Shown here: positions 48,531-60,726 of the stretch, piece after piece
How positions within the stretch are numbered: the stretch's first letter is position 1
How the letters are laid out: each line of letters starts with the position of its first letter
From: Vicia villosa
Lineage: Eukaryota > Streptophyta > Magnoliopsida > Fabales > Fabaceae
DNA length: 64,000 nucleotides
Direction of reading: 5' to 3'
Assembly (NCBI RefSeq): GCF_029867415.1
Contig: NC_081185.1
Span: forward strand, 86,663,251 to 86,727,250
Made by a program: the position numbers and the translations under genes
The notes under the pieces: model-generated
Told to the model about the DNA's origin: nothing
What the model saw: only the letters and a program-made list of their open reading frames with translations
The model's database searches: none

Positions 48531-49337
48531 AAGTTTTTTAAAAACCGGACCGGTCATCGAATCGGTGAGGGTGCTAGGTCACTAGTTTATCGGTCGAACC
48601 ACTGAGTCACTGGTCGAACCGCACGACCAAACCGGATTAAACCGGATAACTTGATTGAATAGACCTGTCATTATATAGATATAAAACCGGTCGAACCGGA
48701 TGAGTCAGTCTCTAAAAAAATATAACTAGCTTTTAAATTTTTTAAAAATATCATATCATAAATTCACAATTTCATAACTTAAATTCAAATTTTAAACAAA
48801 GGTATCACACATAACAAAATAGTAAAAAATTACAAAGTCTAATTGCAAACAAAGTCTAATTACAACATAATCTAAACAAAGTCTAATTACAACATAATTT
48901 AATTGAATAGTTTATAACAAAATAACTCCAATGTGTACCAAATTTAATTAAAAATAGGATCCTCCTAAAAAGAAAATCAAATAAAATTCAATATGTTTAT
49001 GCTATTTAAGAAAATTTATTAGCAAAGATAACAAATGGACAATAAAGTTTTTAATTTGTCACTAAAAAACTATGTGAGAATGCTATTTAAGTAATACACT
49101 ACTAAATATATTAAAATAAAGTTAAAAAAAAAAAGTTTAAAAGAAATGTTAAAAAAAAATTAAAAAAAAGTTTAAAAAAACAAAAAAAAGCAATTAAACC
49201 GCCGGTTTTCCCGGTTTTCACCGGTTCTCATCGGTTTGATGGCATACCCGATCCGACTATTGAACCAGACCGGCTACATGGCCGGTTCCCGGTTCGACCG
49301 GTCCAACCGGCCGGTCCGGTCCGATTTTTAAAACACT
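48531..49337. mobile_element. TIR element with CCGG-rich ends
   Basis: The left end TTTTTTAAAAACCGGACCGG and the right end CCGGTCCGATTTTTAAAACA are imperfect inverted repeats. Inside each end are many ACCGG/CCGGT motifs, while the centre is plain AT-rich sequence. No ORF and no convincing target duplication, so class and exact ends are uncertain. Confidence 0.55.
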
Positions 49338-50087
49338 GATACTGATTTTATTCACACCACCTAAATTGAATTAAATTTACTAAAGATTAAATTAAAAATA
49401 TTATAATTTTGTAAAGACTTAAGATATATTAATTTAACTTTAAATTTTAGCACATAAATTTTAATTATTCTTTATATTTGGTTTCCTGGTTTTTTACAGT
49501 CAGCCCCATATCAATAAAGTTACATTAAAAATATTAAAATAACCTTATATTAAAAATATAATTTCTAAATCGATCGTTATTTGTTTCCTTTTGCATACTA
49601 ATCTATGTATTTTTCTAGACAAATTTCTTATACAAGAACAAATATAATAAGATTGCAGTAATTTATTCATTAAAAAACCAATTAGTTTATTTACAATTAT
49701 TTATAACCACTCTTTATAAAATTTATGGCTTAATAAACTTCAAAAATAATATAACAAATTATGCGTGTTTCGGTTTTGATATGGGTAAAAAACACGACTT
49801 CTATCGACAAACATTGACTGCAGTTAAAACTTATTGTGAATATATTTAGCTGTAACCAGATATTTGTAAGTTGAAACTAGAAAGAAAAAAAAAATCGTTT
49901 TTTATTCTTTTCCATTTTATATATGAATATATAAAATTAAGTCAAAAGAGGAAATAAATACATAATTTTCCTATTTCTGCTTTTATAAAATCTCATTCAT
50001 GTAAAGAACTATTTTTCTCAATATTTTCACCTCTGTTTCAATACTTTAACACAAGAATCATCGTTATTATCATTTTCTATACGAAGA
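49338..50087. other. Upstream region of the glycosyltransferase gene
   Basis: AT-rich. A likely TATA box TTTATAAAA is at 49982-49990, about 100 bases before the ATG, which would leave a short 5' UTR. Confidence 0.55.
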
Positions 50088-51303
50088 ATGAGAATTTTCC
50101 GAACGAGAAAATGTGTGTACGTTCTTCCTCTCACAGCTTTCTTGATTGTTCTCATCATGTTCTTCCTTCAGCATCACAATCTTGAAACAGTTACAACAAC
50201 TCAAACCAAGGTAATAATTATTCTCAGCCTAAATTTTCTTGATTCTCTTTATCATTTCAAGATTTTATGCATGTTGGTCCCCATGCATGTATTTAACGTG
50301 AACAGTGAAATTGATTCTTGATTAATAACTTCTTGAATTCAGTATGATCCAGAAAAACAAGAATTGATTCAAGTGCTGAAGAAAGCAGCAATGGAAGACA
50401 GAACAGTTATCCTCACCATGGTAGATGAATCACATGCAAGACCAGGATCTATGCTTGAAGTTTTTCTACAAAGCTTCGAATATGGACACGGGACTCGAAG
50501 ATTCTTGAATCACTTAGTTATCATAACTATGGACCAACAAGCTTTTCGGTACTGCAGATTATTGCATCAACATTGCATTCATCCGGCCACTTTTCAACCT
50601 TACTTCTCCGCCAGAAGACCGTCCGTCACATCCCCGGATCACACTGTGTTATTCAGTTGGAGAAGAAATCATGTTCTGATACAAGTCATTGAATTGGGCT
50701 ATAACATAATTTTTACGGTACGAAATAATGGCTTGTTAATCAATTTGAACAACTGCGTGTAATGATGTAACTTTTATTTTGATGCAGGAAACAGATGTAC
50801 TGTGGCTGAAAAGTCCGTTGGTGAACTTCCATCCGCAGTACGAACTCAGCATTTCGTGCAATTTCGTAAATGTTGGAGAAGGCGCGTTTTCTGTACAAGA
50901 AGGGGGAATCTTCTTCATGAAAGCAAATTACGTGACCCCGGGATTCTTACAGGACTGGAAACTGACCAAGATTTTGCATCCAAACTCAACCGTCGATGAA
51001 TCCATGTGTGCAACATTGGAGCTGCATAAAGACCTAGTTGACATTAATGGCGTTCGTGTTCATAGAATAGATACAAACCATTTCGGTGGATTTTGTCAGA
51101 CATATAATGATATGTTGGAAGACGCATATACCATTCATGCTAACTGCTGTTATGATCTGGAAAGTAAAGTTCATGATTTGAAGATTGTTCTAGATGATTG
51201 GATTCGCTTTCGAAACCGTGTATCAAAGAGCAATGCAACGGAAAAAATTGCTTTGAGGTGGCCACAGAAGTGCACAGAACATACAGCTCTCGAGTTTTCA
51301 TAA
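50088..51303 (+). CDS. GT77-like nucleotide-diphospho-sugar transferase, three exons
   Basis: Exons are 50088-50210, 50343-50717 and 50788-51303, with GT...AG introns of 132 and 70 bases, both in phase 0. The product is 337 residues, near the usual size of this plant family (Pfam PF03407 type). Residues 9-27 (CVYVLPLTAFLIVLIMFFL) form a signal anchor, so a type II Golgi membrane protein is expected. The lumenal part shows MVDESHARPGSMLEVFLQSF, HLVIITMDQQAFRYC, and FTETDVLWL at about 165-173. That last motif is the DxD-type sugar-nucleotide/metal site, with Glu in place of the usual first Asp. QEGGIFFMKAN and FGGFCQ are also family blocks. The acceptor is unknown; relatives act in cell-wall or glycoprotein arabinosylation and related sugar transfer. 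No frame defects seen. Confidence 0.88.
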
Positions 51304-51738
51304 AGAATTCATATCTAAAGAAAAACACTATGCAGAATATTCTATGCTAAATATCTTGGTGAATTGCTAAAATGTCCACAATGTCTTGGTGAATTGCTAA
51401 ATATCTTTGGTTCTTTGTAATAGGTTAGTTGGGTTACTAGTTTTTATGCAATTTTTTAACATGGAACATTATTCTATGCATTTAGAAGTGTAATGAATCT
51501 CTCACTTAATCAATCTACTCTCCAGATTCTAGACTTAGGCTTTCTCAGAAAAAACTGATGAGGCTACTTCTTTCAAATTTGCTTCTCTAAGCACAGATAC
51601 AAATCAGTTAAACTTAAGCAATTGGGTCAAACCACGACCAAAACAATTTGCTTCTTCTACTAAGGTCTCAAACCAAAAGTTTCATACCATCTGCTTTTTC
51701 ATGACAAAAGCTTTTCGGTCCCAGAAAAGATAATCTTT
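51304..51738. other. Downstream region of the glycosyltransferase gene
   Basis: Probable 3' UTR with a 20-base repeat, AATGTCTTGGTGAATTGCTA and its variant, at about 51345-51405. No further gene. Confidence 0.5.
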
Positions 51739-52369
51739 AGAGTTATTAATAGCGGCCGCTCCAGGCACTATCTCGGGATTCTCTCCTGGTGTGTCAACCC
51801 TCCGCTTCGGAGGAGCGGTGATCATACCAGTTTTAGACAGTGGCCAAAAAAGCTGGGATAGCGGGTTACAAAGCGGAGCATTTTCTGGCCTGAAGCAGTT
51901 TTGACTTGTTTTTTGCTTTTAGGGCTTTTTTGGCGTTTTCTTCTCTCTCGTCCGCATTTTCACCTTTCTCCATTGCGTTTTTTCTGTTTGTTGCTTCTCA
52001 CATATTTTTCTCACTCCTCCGCCTCAACTAACACTTCAAGTTAGTTCTCTTCTCTCTATTCTTCTTCTCTGCTTATGTTTCTGCTTTTTTATTTTGTTCT
52101 CTATCTTTATCTTCTCTATTCATTGTTTTTCTATTCGTTCTCATATTGTTTTTTCTTTTTCATATCATTGTTTTTTTTTTTCTTGCATTTGAATTATATT
52201 GATTCTGGGATTAATATATGGACATTATTCATATAATTAATCCAAAAAATTATTTAATCTAGATTAAATATATAGGGAGATTTTTCATATAAATTAGTTC
52301 AAAAAGTTATCTCGTTATTCCATTTTTGGGGTCGGCTGCTCCGCTCCGCTATCTGAGATTAATAACTCT
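51739..52369. mobile_element. 631-bp TIR element with GCGG-rich ends
   Basis: AGAGTTATTAAT (51739-51750) is exactly inverted at 52358-52369. Sub-terminal GCGG/CCGC motifs occur at both ends (AGCGGCCGCTCC and CTCCGCTCCGCT). No ORF. Flanking 8-10 bases do not form a clear target duplication, so the superfamily is open. Confidence 0.6.
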
Positions 52370-53118
52370 GATCTATATACTAATAACAATACACTTAATC
52401 CTAGCATGAACAATCAGTCTTTCACTTGTATCGTTTAGTTTGGTTTCAAATTTCAATCTTGTTAAGGATTTTAGTAACAAGGGAGAAGAAACTTAAGTTT
52501 CCAACAACAAACATCAAATGATAGTACCATACAAAAGTGCATCTTCAGCTTAGAATGTAGAAAAAATCAAACATGAAAAAGACCATAGAAATTAAAATGT
52601 AACTAAAAAACAGCCAAGTTGAACATTTCAGCAATACTGAAACAGTGCCACCTTACGAGAAATACTCCAAAAACCAACCAAAAGAAGAAATTAAAACAGA
52701 TTGTTTTCCTAATGTCAATCACCTATGAGATTATGGATGATATGAACATGGTATTGACTATTGATAGAAACTGGTCCTCTCTAACAGATAATCATTTTCT
52801 ATCGACACTTAAATTATCCTCAATTTATACCACTAACATGACTGGTATAATCAACATTATAGGAAACCTTAATTGATGCAAGAGGAGGAGTAAAAAAAAA
52901 TACTGCTGTAAATTTCAGAGAATCAACGACAGATCAAAGTATCGATGCACAAATGAACATGTTATATAAATATAAATATCATTATCATATGAAATGTATA
53001 TTGAACAATACAAGAGTAGAATCATAAAAGAGCCTACATGCAGAGAAAGCCTCTCACAGGAAAATGCGGAGAATCATACAGAATGCGAGGAATTGTATAG
53101 TCAAAATTTTAGCACATC
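52370..53118. other. Intergenic region and probable 3' UTR of the bS21c gene
   Basis: AT-rich. The 85-codon plus-strand ORF at 52619-52876 has no recognisable motif and is not supported. Confidence 0.5.
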
Positions 53119-53907
53119 CTATTCATCTATACCCCAGTAATCATCATCCTCTTCCTGCACAGCTATTGGATCGTCCTGCGTGTAGTAGTTGTTGTACCGT
53201 CCTCCTCCTGCAGGATTTCCTCCCATAGGACGCCTGAAAAAAATGCAAGACATACAGGTATCAAATTATCTCCGTCAGATTAATTTTACACAGTCAACCA
53301 ATGACGATCCACGATCGCGTCAAGTCAGACTGAAATATTTAAATTAAGAGTGATATAACAAAATAATAAAATAAAAGACTTCTATTTCTAAAACGAATTA
53401 TCCAAAAAAATTTTAAAAAAATAATAAAAAAAAAACATGAAATATAGAAAACATATAACTAGGAAACCTGTTCCTACGATTCCGCTTAGCAGCATCACGA
53501 ACTCTCCGTTTCTTCTCATCCTGAGGATTCTCAAAAAACTTTCTCCTCTTACACTCCTGAATAACCCCAGCTCTCATAACCTCTCTACGGAACCTACCGA
53601 GCAGCCGGTCTTCAGGCTCATCATCTTCAAGAACCACCATAACATTATGATGAGCTGGTAAGTACATGGAGTCGGAATCTGAGAGGTATGAGGCGAAATC
53701 GGAAGACAAGTCTTGTGATGGTGGTGAAGATGTGACTGAAGAAGAGGTTTCATTGCGGCTGAGAACAAGGGGGATTGTCTTGCTGCGGTGGTTGTGGTTG
53801 TGGTGGTGAGATGGGAAGTGGGAGAGGAGAGGTTGAGGTGGTAGTTGTGGTTTGGTTTGTGGGGAGAGGAAAGGGAAGAAGTTGGAGAAGGAGGTTGAGA
53901 TAGCCAT
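53119..53907 (-). CDS. rps21: Plastid 30S ribosomal protein bS21c, two exons
   Basis: On the minus strand exon 1 is 53468-53907 and exon 2 is 53119-53233, with a 234-base GT...AG intron. The split codon gives Arg, for 184 residues in total. Residues 1 to about 55 are Ser/Pro/His-rich with no acidic residues early on, as in chloroplast transit peptides. The bS21 domain (about 88-147) shows VMVVLEDDEPEDRLLGRFRR, then EVMRAGVIQECKRRKFFENP and a basic EKKRRVRDAAKRNRRNRR tail. A Gly/acidic end follows (DDDYWGIDE). The protein joins the small subunit of chloroplast ribosomes. Arabidopsis has a homologue of about this size (GHS1). Nothing suggests loss of function. Confidence 0.93.
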
Positions 53908-53990
53908 TGATGTGTTGATGAAAATGATAAGATTGTGGAACTTTTTCTGGATTTTATTTTATCATATACTATAATAATAGTTATAGTTAT

Positions 53991-54029
53991 AATAATAAAT
54001 GAATAAATAAATAAATAAATAAATAAAAT
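53991..54029. repeat. (AATA)n microsatellite
   Basis: About eight AATA units upstream of the bS21c start codon, with one imperfect unit. Confidence 0.85.
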
Positions 54030-54501
54030 ATTGTAGTTGCACTTTATTCTTGGGCTATATAAATTTCTGAAATGTTGGGCTTACACACCTTATACTCGAT
54101 GATTCAATATAGCACACCATATATTAGGGAAATTTCTTTATTCACTTCCCTATGGGGTCACTCTAGCGAAAACCCTATTTTTTTTAAAATTTTTTTTCAG
54201 ATTTTGGAAGTGCATTTCCGAAAAAATCCAAAAAATTGAAATTTTGATTAATTCGGAGATGCTGCTAACAATTCAGTTAAAAATAAAAAAGTTGGTAGTT
54301 ATAAGTAGCAATTCAGTTTTATACCTGATTTTTATTAGGATATATAAAATCAATATGCTTTTATACTGGAGATTCATATAAATTCAAAAATTTTAGAAAT
54401 TTCTTCACCACTAACTTGATATGTTTTACTGCTTAAAAAAAAAAACTTGATATGTTTTACTTCCATATTTTATCTGAATTTTTAAATTTTTTAACTGAAT
54501 T
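54030..54501. other. AT-rich spacer upstream of bS21c and the MULE pseudogene
   Basis: No gene or clear element seen. Confidence 0.55.
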
Positions 54502-54771
54502 ATGAAATGTGTGAGTTATTTATTTTATATTGTAACTAGTAGATATTTTTCTAACGGACACAAGTGTTATCATGAGCACAATATATTGGAAGGCAGTATT
54601 ATTGTAGTTATGATTCATTCTAATATAGAAAATGGGCTAAGCGACAAACTAAATTTTAGTTATGTTAGGGGAGCAAATTACAAGAACAAAGGAAAGTCAG
54701 AAGTTACTTGTAAAAAAAGAGTTTTGTGCCCCTTTTAGTTGAAATCTATGTTGAATGGTTGTGGTTGAAAC

Positions 54772-55292
54772 TAGAGGTGGCAAAGCGGACCGCCCGTCCC
54801 GGCCCGCCTAAAGCTTGCTAAAAAAAGCGGGGCGCACGAGTCAGTCAAGTAGTAATGGGCATAACAATCTAGTCCACCCTGCCAAGGTTGGCGGGCGGCG
54901 AACTTGTCCTCTTATTTATTTTTTTTTATTTTTCATTTTTTAATATATTAATAGTCTTTTTTACCTTTTTCTTAGATTTTTTGCTAATTTTTAGAACAAT
55001 TTTTTTATAAAACTTCTTTTAAACAAATTTTACTTAAAAAGTATTACATATATTCAAAATAAATGTATAAAAGAAAACCATCAAGAATTGAAATTACTAT
55101 AATTAACTAAAAAAGGGCGGGCTTAAGGCGGAACGGGATAAACTAATAGGCGAGGCAGGCTTTGGCGGGCGGCGAGTTTTGGCGGGTGACGGGCTTTGGT
55201 GGGCGACAGACCCAAAATTCCAATTCAGCCTGCTATATTTTGGCGGGTGCGTGGGCCGGTCTGACGGGTCACGATCCGTTTTTCCAATCCTC
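54772..55292. mobile_element. hAT-type MITE, 521 bp
   Basis: Flanked by the exact 8-bp duplication GTTGAAAC (54764-54771 and 55293-55300). The ends are TAGAGGTGGCAAA...AATCCTC, with GGCGGGC-type repeats near both ends and an AT-rich centre. No ORF. The 8-bp duplication is the hAT signature. It interrupts the DNA-binding domain of the MULE pseudogene. Confidence 0.85.
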
Positions 55293-56578
55293 GTTGAAAC
55301 ATAAAGGTTAAATATGGTATTCACAACCACAATCTAGTTGAGGATTTAGACAATCATGACACACTAAGTCGTCTAAGACCCAAAGAAAGAGAGTTTGTGA
55401 ATGACATAACAAAGTACAACATGACGCTGAGGTACATGATGGATGCATAGAAAGATAGGGAGTGTTGAAAATCTGACAAGTGTTAGGCAATTGTATAAAG
55501 CAATACAAATATATCAGTATACTATTAGAGGCCCATTTACGAAAAATGTAACATTTGTTGAGCTTAATTCGTAATGATAAGTATTTGTTTTGGAGCAAAA
55601 ACAAGGAGTGCTCAAATGCTGTGGGTGATATACTCTGGACATATCAAGATTCGGTGAAGCTTTTGAATATGTTTCATCTGTTTAGATCTTTGAATGCATG
55701 TAAAAAACCTCCAGGTATAGGCTACCACTACTTGAGATTGTTGGTGTTTCATCAACCGAGTCGACATTCTCTATTCGATTTGCTTACTTGGAACTTGAAA
55801 TGGAGGCAAATTTCACATGGGCACTTGAGAAGCTGAAAGAGTTGTTCACATCCGAGAAGTTGTTTCCCAAGGTCATAATGATTGATCGGGAACTTACCCT
55901 AATGAATGCCATTGAAGTTTTTTTCCCATCCCTAATCCACCTCTTATGTGTTTTCCATGTTGCAAAAAATGTTGGTGCAAAGTTCAAGAAGTTTGTCGAG
56001 GTTAATAGACAAAAGCATGTGATAGAACTATGGAATAAGATTGTGTATTCAAATAAGGTGTTTTAGTATTAGCAACACTTGCAACATGTTGAGATAGTAT
56101 GTGTGATATTCCTTCCTTTGTTGATTATGTTAATCACCCTGTAAGAGAATAAAATTTGTTGCATGGACTAACCAAGTCTCCCACTTAGGGAACATGACAA
56201 TAAACGAGTATATTTTTACATGAGTTTAATTTTATCACGCAAATATTAACAATTTTTTTTACATATTTCACTAATATTATTTTATTGGACTGAATATGCT
56301 CATTAGAGACTCAAAAACATGTTGAGTACTAGTTGAAGAGATATGTGCTGGAGTTGGCATGCAGTTAACACCATGTTAGAGTTATAATTAGGTACAATTA
56401 GAGTATCATTTCAAAAAATGTTGTGAACATTGAGTATTGACATAAAACTCCTTTTTATTTGAGATTGCTTGGTTTCGTTCAAAGATAGTGTAAACATCAC
56501 ATTGCAAAAGAGTTTGAATGTGTGAAAAGAGTTGGTGTTGACAAAGTTGCATGTGAGTGTTTGAATACAAATGGGTTA

Positions 56579-59367
56579 TGTAACATCCTGATTTTATTAG
56601 CTATTTATTTAATTAGTTTTATTTGGTGTTTTACTAATTATTCATGTTATTCAATTATTTAGTATGATATTATTTAATTTGAGATTTGTGCTAATTGGAT
56701 TAATTGAATTATTAGTAATAGGGTTAAATAAGTTTTTGGTCCCTATAAATATTGCAGTTTCATTTTTAGTCCCTCTTGGGTTTTCACAACGGTTTTAGTT
56801 GGTTTTGACAGCGGTTTTTTTTGTAAAAACCGTTGCCTAAAGGCAGCGAGGGACTAAAAATGAAAACTGCAATATTTATAGGGACCAAAAACTTATTTAA
56901 CCCTTAGTAATATTATGAGATATTAGTTGATGGGCCTAATTTAGTTAGAAAGAATAGATTGTGGGTTAAGCCCATTTATGTGAGAAAGATAGTAAGAGAG
57001 AAATTAGGTTAGTTCTCATAACATTCATTTTGGAGAAAGAGGCTAGAGAGAAAGAAGAGAAGAGGAAGAGAAGAGGATTGTGAGATTCTTGAAGATTGGA
57101 GGAGTTTGATTAGAGGTAGGGGTTTGAATCCAAGTTCTTATAGTTTACATGATTGGATAATGTGTTGTTTGTGTAACCTTTCATCTCCTAATTTCATAGT
57201 TTTGGAAATGTTAGGGTTTATGATAAAACAATGAGATTGTTCATGTTTAAAGTGTTGTATAAATGACCCATGGTTAGAAACATGATTAGGAACATCATAT
57301 GTGTGCCAATTTTGCTTTTAATTGATGTATGGATTGTGCTTGGGTTAATGGGTGTTGTATGAGGAGAATGGGGAAGAAACTGGTGATTTTCTGAGTTTTA
57401 CGCAGCATAGGTCGACCTACACAGAGGTTTGCGTCGACTTGTGCAGCCTAAAAGGCAAAAATATGGATTTTCTGATGAATGCGTCGACCTATGCTTTCTT
57501 TGCGTCGACCTGCAGATTCTATTTTTGGCAGATTTTTGTAAAGGTCATAACTTTTGATCCGTAACTCCGTTTTATGCGCCGTTCGAAGTGTTAGAAAGCT
57601 AATGAGATTTTCTACATGATAGAGTAGGTTTGATTGGCATTTGTTTAATTTAATTATGATGTTAATTGAAATTAACATGTAATTATATATGTATGTTATG
57701 GATGAATCTTGTATGATCAATGTTCATGGATGCCTTATGAGATGTTAATACCATGAGTTATGTGATTGATTGCTAAACGCTAATTGATGTGTGATATTGG
57801 ATTGAATTTCATGTTGTGTAATGTTGTGCAAAGTTGTAAAGATGTGATTATGTAGTTTAAGAGATAGAGAGATCGTCTTAAATGCATGAGTCTTGTTTTG
57901 TTGCACACGTACACAAGCATGAGTCTTTGAAAGTGGCACTGTTGGGTAATCTCGCGAAGGTTATTTACTTGTCCCAAACCTAACGAGTATGGGGTTTGAA
58001 AGCTTAACGAGTATGGGGCTTTGAGGTGGTTATCTAGTCCGTAGAGAGTGACAATCGGCATGACCGGAAATGATAACGGAGGGATCCACATGCATATCGC
58101 ATTGAGTCACACTTGAGTCGCACGTGTCGGTGTGAAATGTTGTTGTTGGTGTGATTTATGTGATATGAATTGTGTGGAATTATGTGGGTGGATATGCATA
58201 TATGTGGATTATGATTCATTTGATATGAATAATCGTTGTGTTACGAATGTGATATATGTGATTGAAATATATGTGATGTGATGTAGATGCGAATTTGTAT
58301 GTACTAATGTTATATGTATATATGTGTGAATATGTGAATCATGTTTGATTGATGGTGATACATGGGTAAGAGAAGTGATTACATGTATACTTGTAATATC
58401 AATGATACGATTCTAATGATGTAAACATATTCTATGATGTTTTGTGAAATGGGATAGAGATGAATATGTACATTTGGTGATATATGTTCATACTTGCAAT
58501 ACATCGGTGAATCTTATACATGTCTATATATTTGAAAAAACATGTATGTGTGATTATGTGATGATAACTTGTATATTTAGAATATGATTATGTTTAAATA
58601 CAGTTGTTATTTCGTGAATGTTGTCAAAAAGGATATGTACTTAGAATCCATATGTTGTTGAAATATGATTATGTACATTGTTTAGGAATCATGTATGATT
58701 ATGTGGAATTGAATGAGCAAGGTTGTATGACATGAACATGTGAATCTTGATTAATCGTATATGATGCATGTTTATGTGAAGAGTGATGAATTCTTGAAAT
58801 GTATTCTTGTTGTGTTTTACATTTCCCATATTATGTTTACCTATAAGAAGTTGAATTCTCACCCTTCTGTTTGAATGTTGCCCTTTGTTGGTAACGTGCA
58901 GGTTTCATGGATAGATATGCTTCAAAGGAGGCTTAGCTTAGAGATTTAGATCTTTGTAAGGTGTCGTGACTAAGTAGTCACTTGTGCTCTGGTCATATGT
59001 AACACATGTGGTTGGGTTTATATTTTATGACTTGTTATTATAAGATATTTGTTTACTCGTATTGTATTTAGTATTTGAATACGTTATTTTGTTGATGAAT
59101 GTCCTTGAGCCGAGATGTTGAGATATGGTGGATGATGTATGGGAATCATTCGTTTTGACCATTTATTTGATGACATGATTATTCCGCTGTGGTTTGCATG
59201 TTGTTTTAAATCCCGTGTTATTTGGAAATGACCATTGCATGTTTAAAAATAAAATGTTTTGTTCTATTTTGAAATATGTGTAACGCCCTCGTGAGATGCA
59301 TGCTTCCTTACTCTAATTTACGCAAATATATGCCTTATTTGTTTATTATAGAATTGGGGGTGTTACA
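56579..59367 (+). mobile_element. Solo LTR, 2789 bp, with GGTTA target duplication
   Basis: TGTAACATCC...GGGTGTTACA is flanked by GGTTA (56574-56578 and 59368-59372). The ends resemble the Tekay-like LTR (TGTAACGCCC...GGGTGTTACA). Inside is a GCGTCGACCT motif cluster (57400-57520) followed by GTCATAACTTTTGATCCGTA. No second LTR or coding region. Orientation is assigned by these motifs. Confidence 0.85.
56721..56903. mobile_element. Mutator-type MITE, 183 bp, inside the solo LTR
   Basis: GGGTTAAATAAGTTTTTGGT is exactly inverted at 56884-56903. The arms extend about 58 bases. A 9-bp duplication TTAGTAATA lies at 56712-56720 and 56904-56912. Confidence 0.92.
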
Positions 59368-60480
59368 GGTTACCTTGTGCATATGAACTTAAATCTCCTC
59401 AAGTACAAGGTGGTCTCATTCCCTTGGACTCCATTCCTGTATTTTGGAGGAAAATACATTGAAGAGTATGAAGTCATTGAAGAAGGAAGTGAAACAAAGC
59501 TAGACCTTAAGCGATGAATATGAAGAATTGAAGAAGTATTTAAACACCTTAAATATTGTGGCACATAGAGTGATGAGTAAAAAGGTACATGAACTTGCAT
59601 ATCCATTTACAACTTCTATATGTCTGCCACCCGTGAGTTCAAGCCTAAAAAGAGAGTCGATAATAGTAAAAGGGGGGCAAGAGGGTGATGTGCACCTTGA
59701 TCCTTCACATCAGGAGCATGTTGATGCCTCATAAGGAAGTCAAATGTTAAAGAGATCATCTAGTAAAGTTCCCTCTAAACAACCATATAGCAAGTCTTAA
59801 AAGCACCTATACTTGTCTCAATTTCTTATTTTCTCGCATGACTATATTATAGATATTGTAGATATGAAAGATGGTGAAAATTATGGTTTCCATGTTATTG
59901 GAGATTGGCATGGATGAAGTGAAGAGTCATGATCCTTGATTCAGACACAATTAGATGGTAAATTTTTTACAACATTAAATTGTATTCCAAGGTGTTATAT
60001 GACACAGTTTCAAAAGTTAGGAGTTCATTAATAATATCTAGTTTGGATGTTCAACGGAGTGAACCATAGATGAATATTCTTGATATGTGTTATCCTATTG
60101 CTTTAAGATGGAGTATTATGTTGGCCTCACGGTTCCATAACACTAACATCACATTCTTCCCACTTATGTCATCTCCATTTAGGTCCGCGAGTACACATAA
60201 ACTAATTGCAATTGGTTTTGTCAACATCAATTGAAGTTAAAGCCCAATTGTCCACTGCCTCCCATCATTGACATTTGGAGAGGTAATTGTAGTTAAGATG
60301 CAAGAGAATGGGAAATAACATATGAGGGATGTATCAGGCATTGGAAAAACAAAGTCAGATGGTTAACATGATTGGGATTGCACTGACACTTTTGTACAAT
60401 CAGGGTGGATGCGACACTTGCAAGATTAACTAATGAGATTATAAAGATGATGAAATTTCTTGAACCATTTACTGGTGACA

Positions 60481-60726
60481 AAATTTCTTGTTATATTTAA
60501 TTTAATGTTATATTATATCTATTTTAAATTCAAGTTATGTTAAATCAATGTTAAGTACATGTCAAGCTCATGTTATGATATATATAATGATATTTTAATT
60601 ACAATAACACCAAATAAAGTCACACAATAACAAATAATATCATAGAGCCAACAGATGATATAAAGAAAAAACAACAAACAATCATAAAAATATCTAAGTT
60701 GGTTAACCACAGGCAATATGTACTAT
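60481..60726. other. AT-rich spacer
   Basis: Separates the convergent MULE and plant-mobile-domain pseudogenes. Nothing else recognised. Confidence 0.5.

Larger units (their letters stand above)
54502..60480 (+). pseudogene. OTU-type MULE transposase pseudogene, interrupted twice
   Basis: Fragments in order, all plus strand with frameshifts and stops. The FAR1-like DNA-binding domain is at 54570-54771 (FSYVRGANYKNKGKSE, CPF) and 55301-55450 (HNHNLVEDLDNHDT). The transposase core is at 55555-56066 (WTYQDSVKLLNMF, FTWALEKLKELF, IDRELTLMNAIEVFFPS, HLLCVFHVAKNVGAK). The zinc-finger-like tail is at 56520-56578 and 59373-59430 (CECLNTNG, PCAYELKSPQ). The C-terminal DPSHQEHVDAS linker is at about 59690. 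A decayed OTU-like protease domain is at 59840-60300 (IDIVDMKDGENYGFHVIG, ITFFPLMSSPFRS, LKPNCPLPP). An hAT MITE and a solo LTR split it. Catalytic residues of the OTU domain cannot be trusted: the expected Cys after GEN is replaced by Tyr. Confidence 0.82.

Noticed and set aside
51750..51800. NotI-like AGCGGCCGCT suggesting vector or cloning junction
   Set aside because: It is part of a two-ended TIR element whose other end has matching GC-rich sequence; no vector backbone seen.
57352..58219. Several short ORFs on both strands
   Set aside because: Inside the 2.8-kb solo LTR, without domain or conservation signal.
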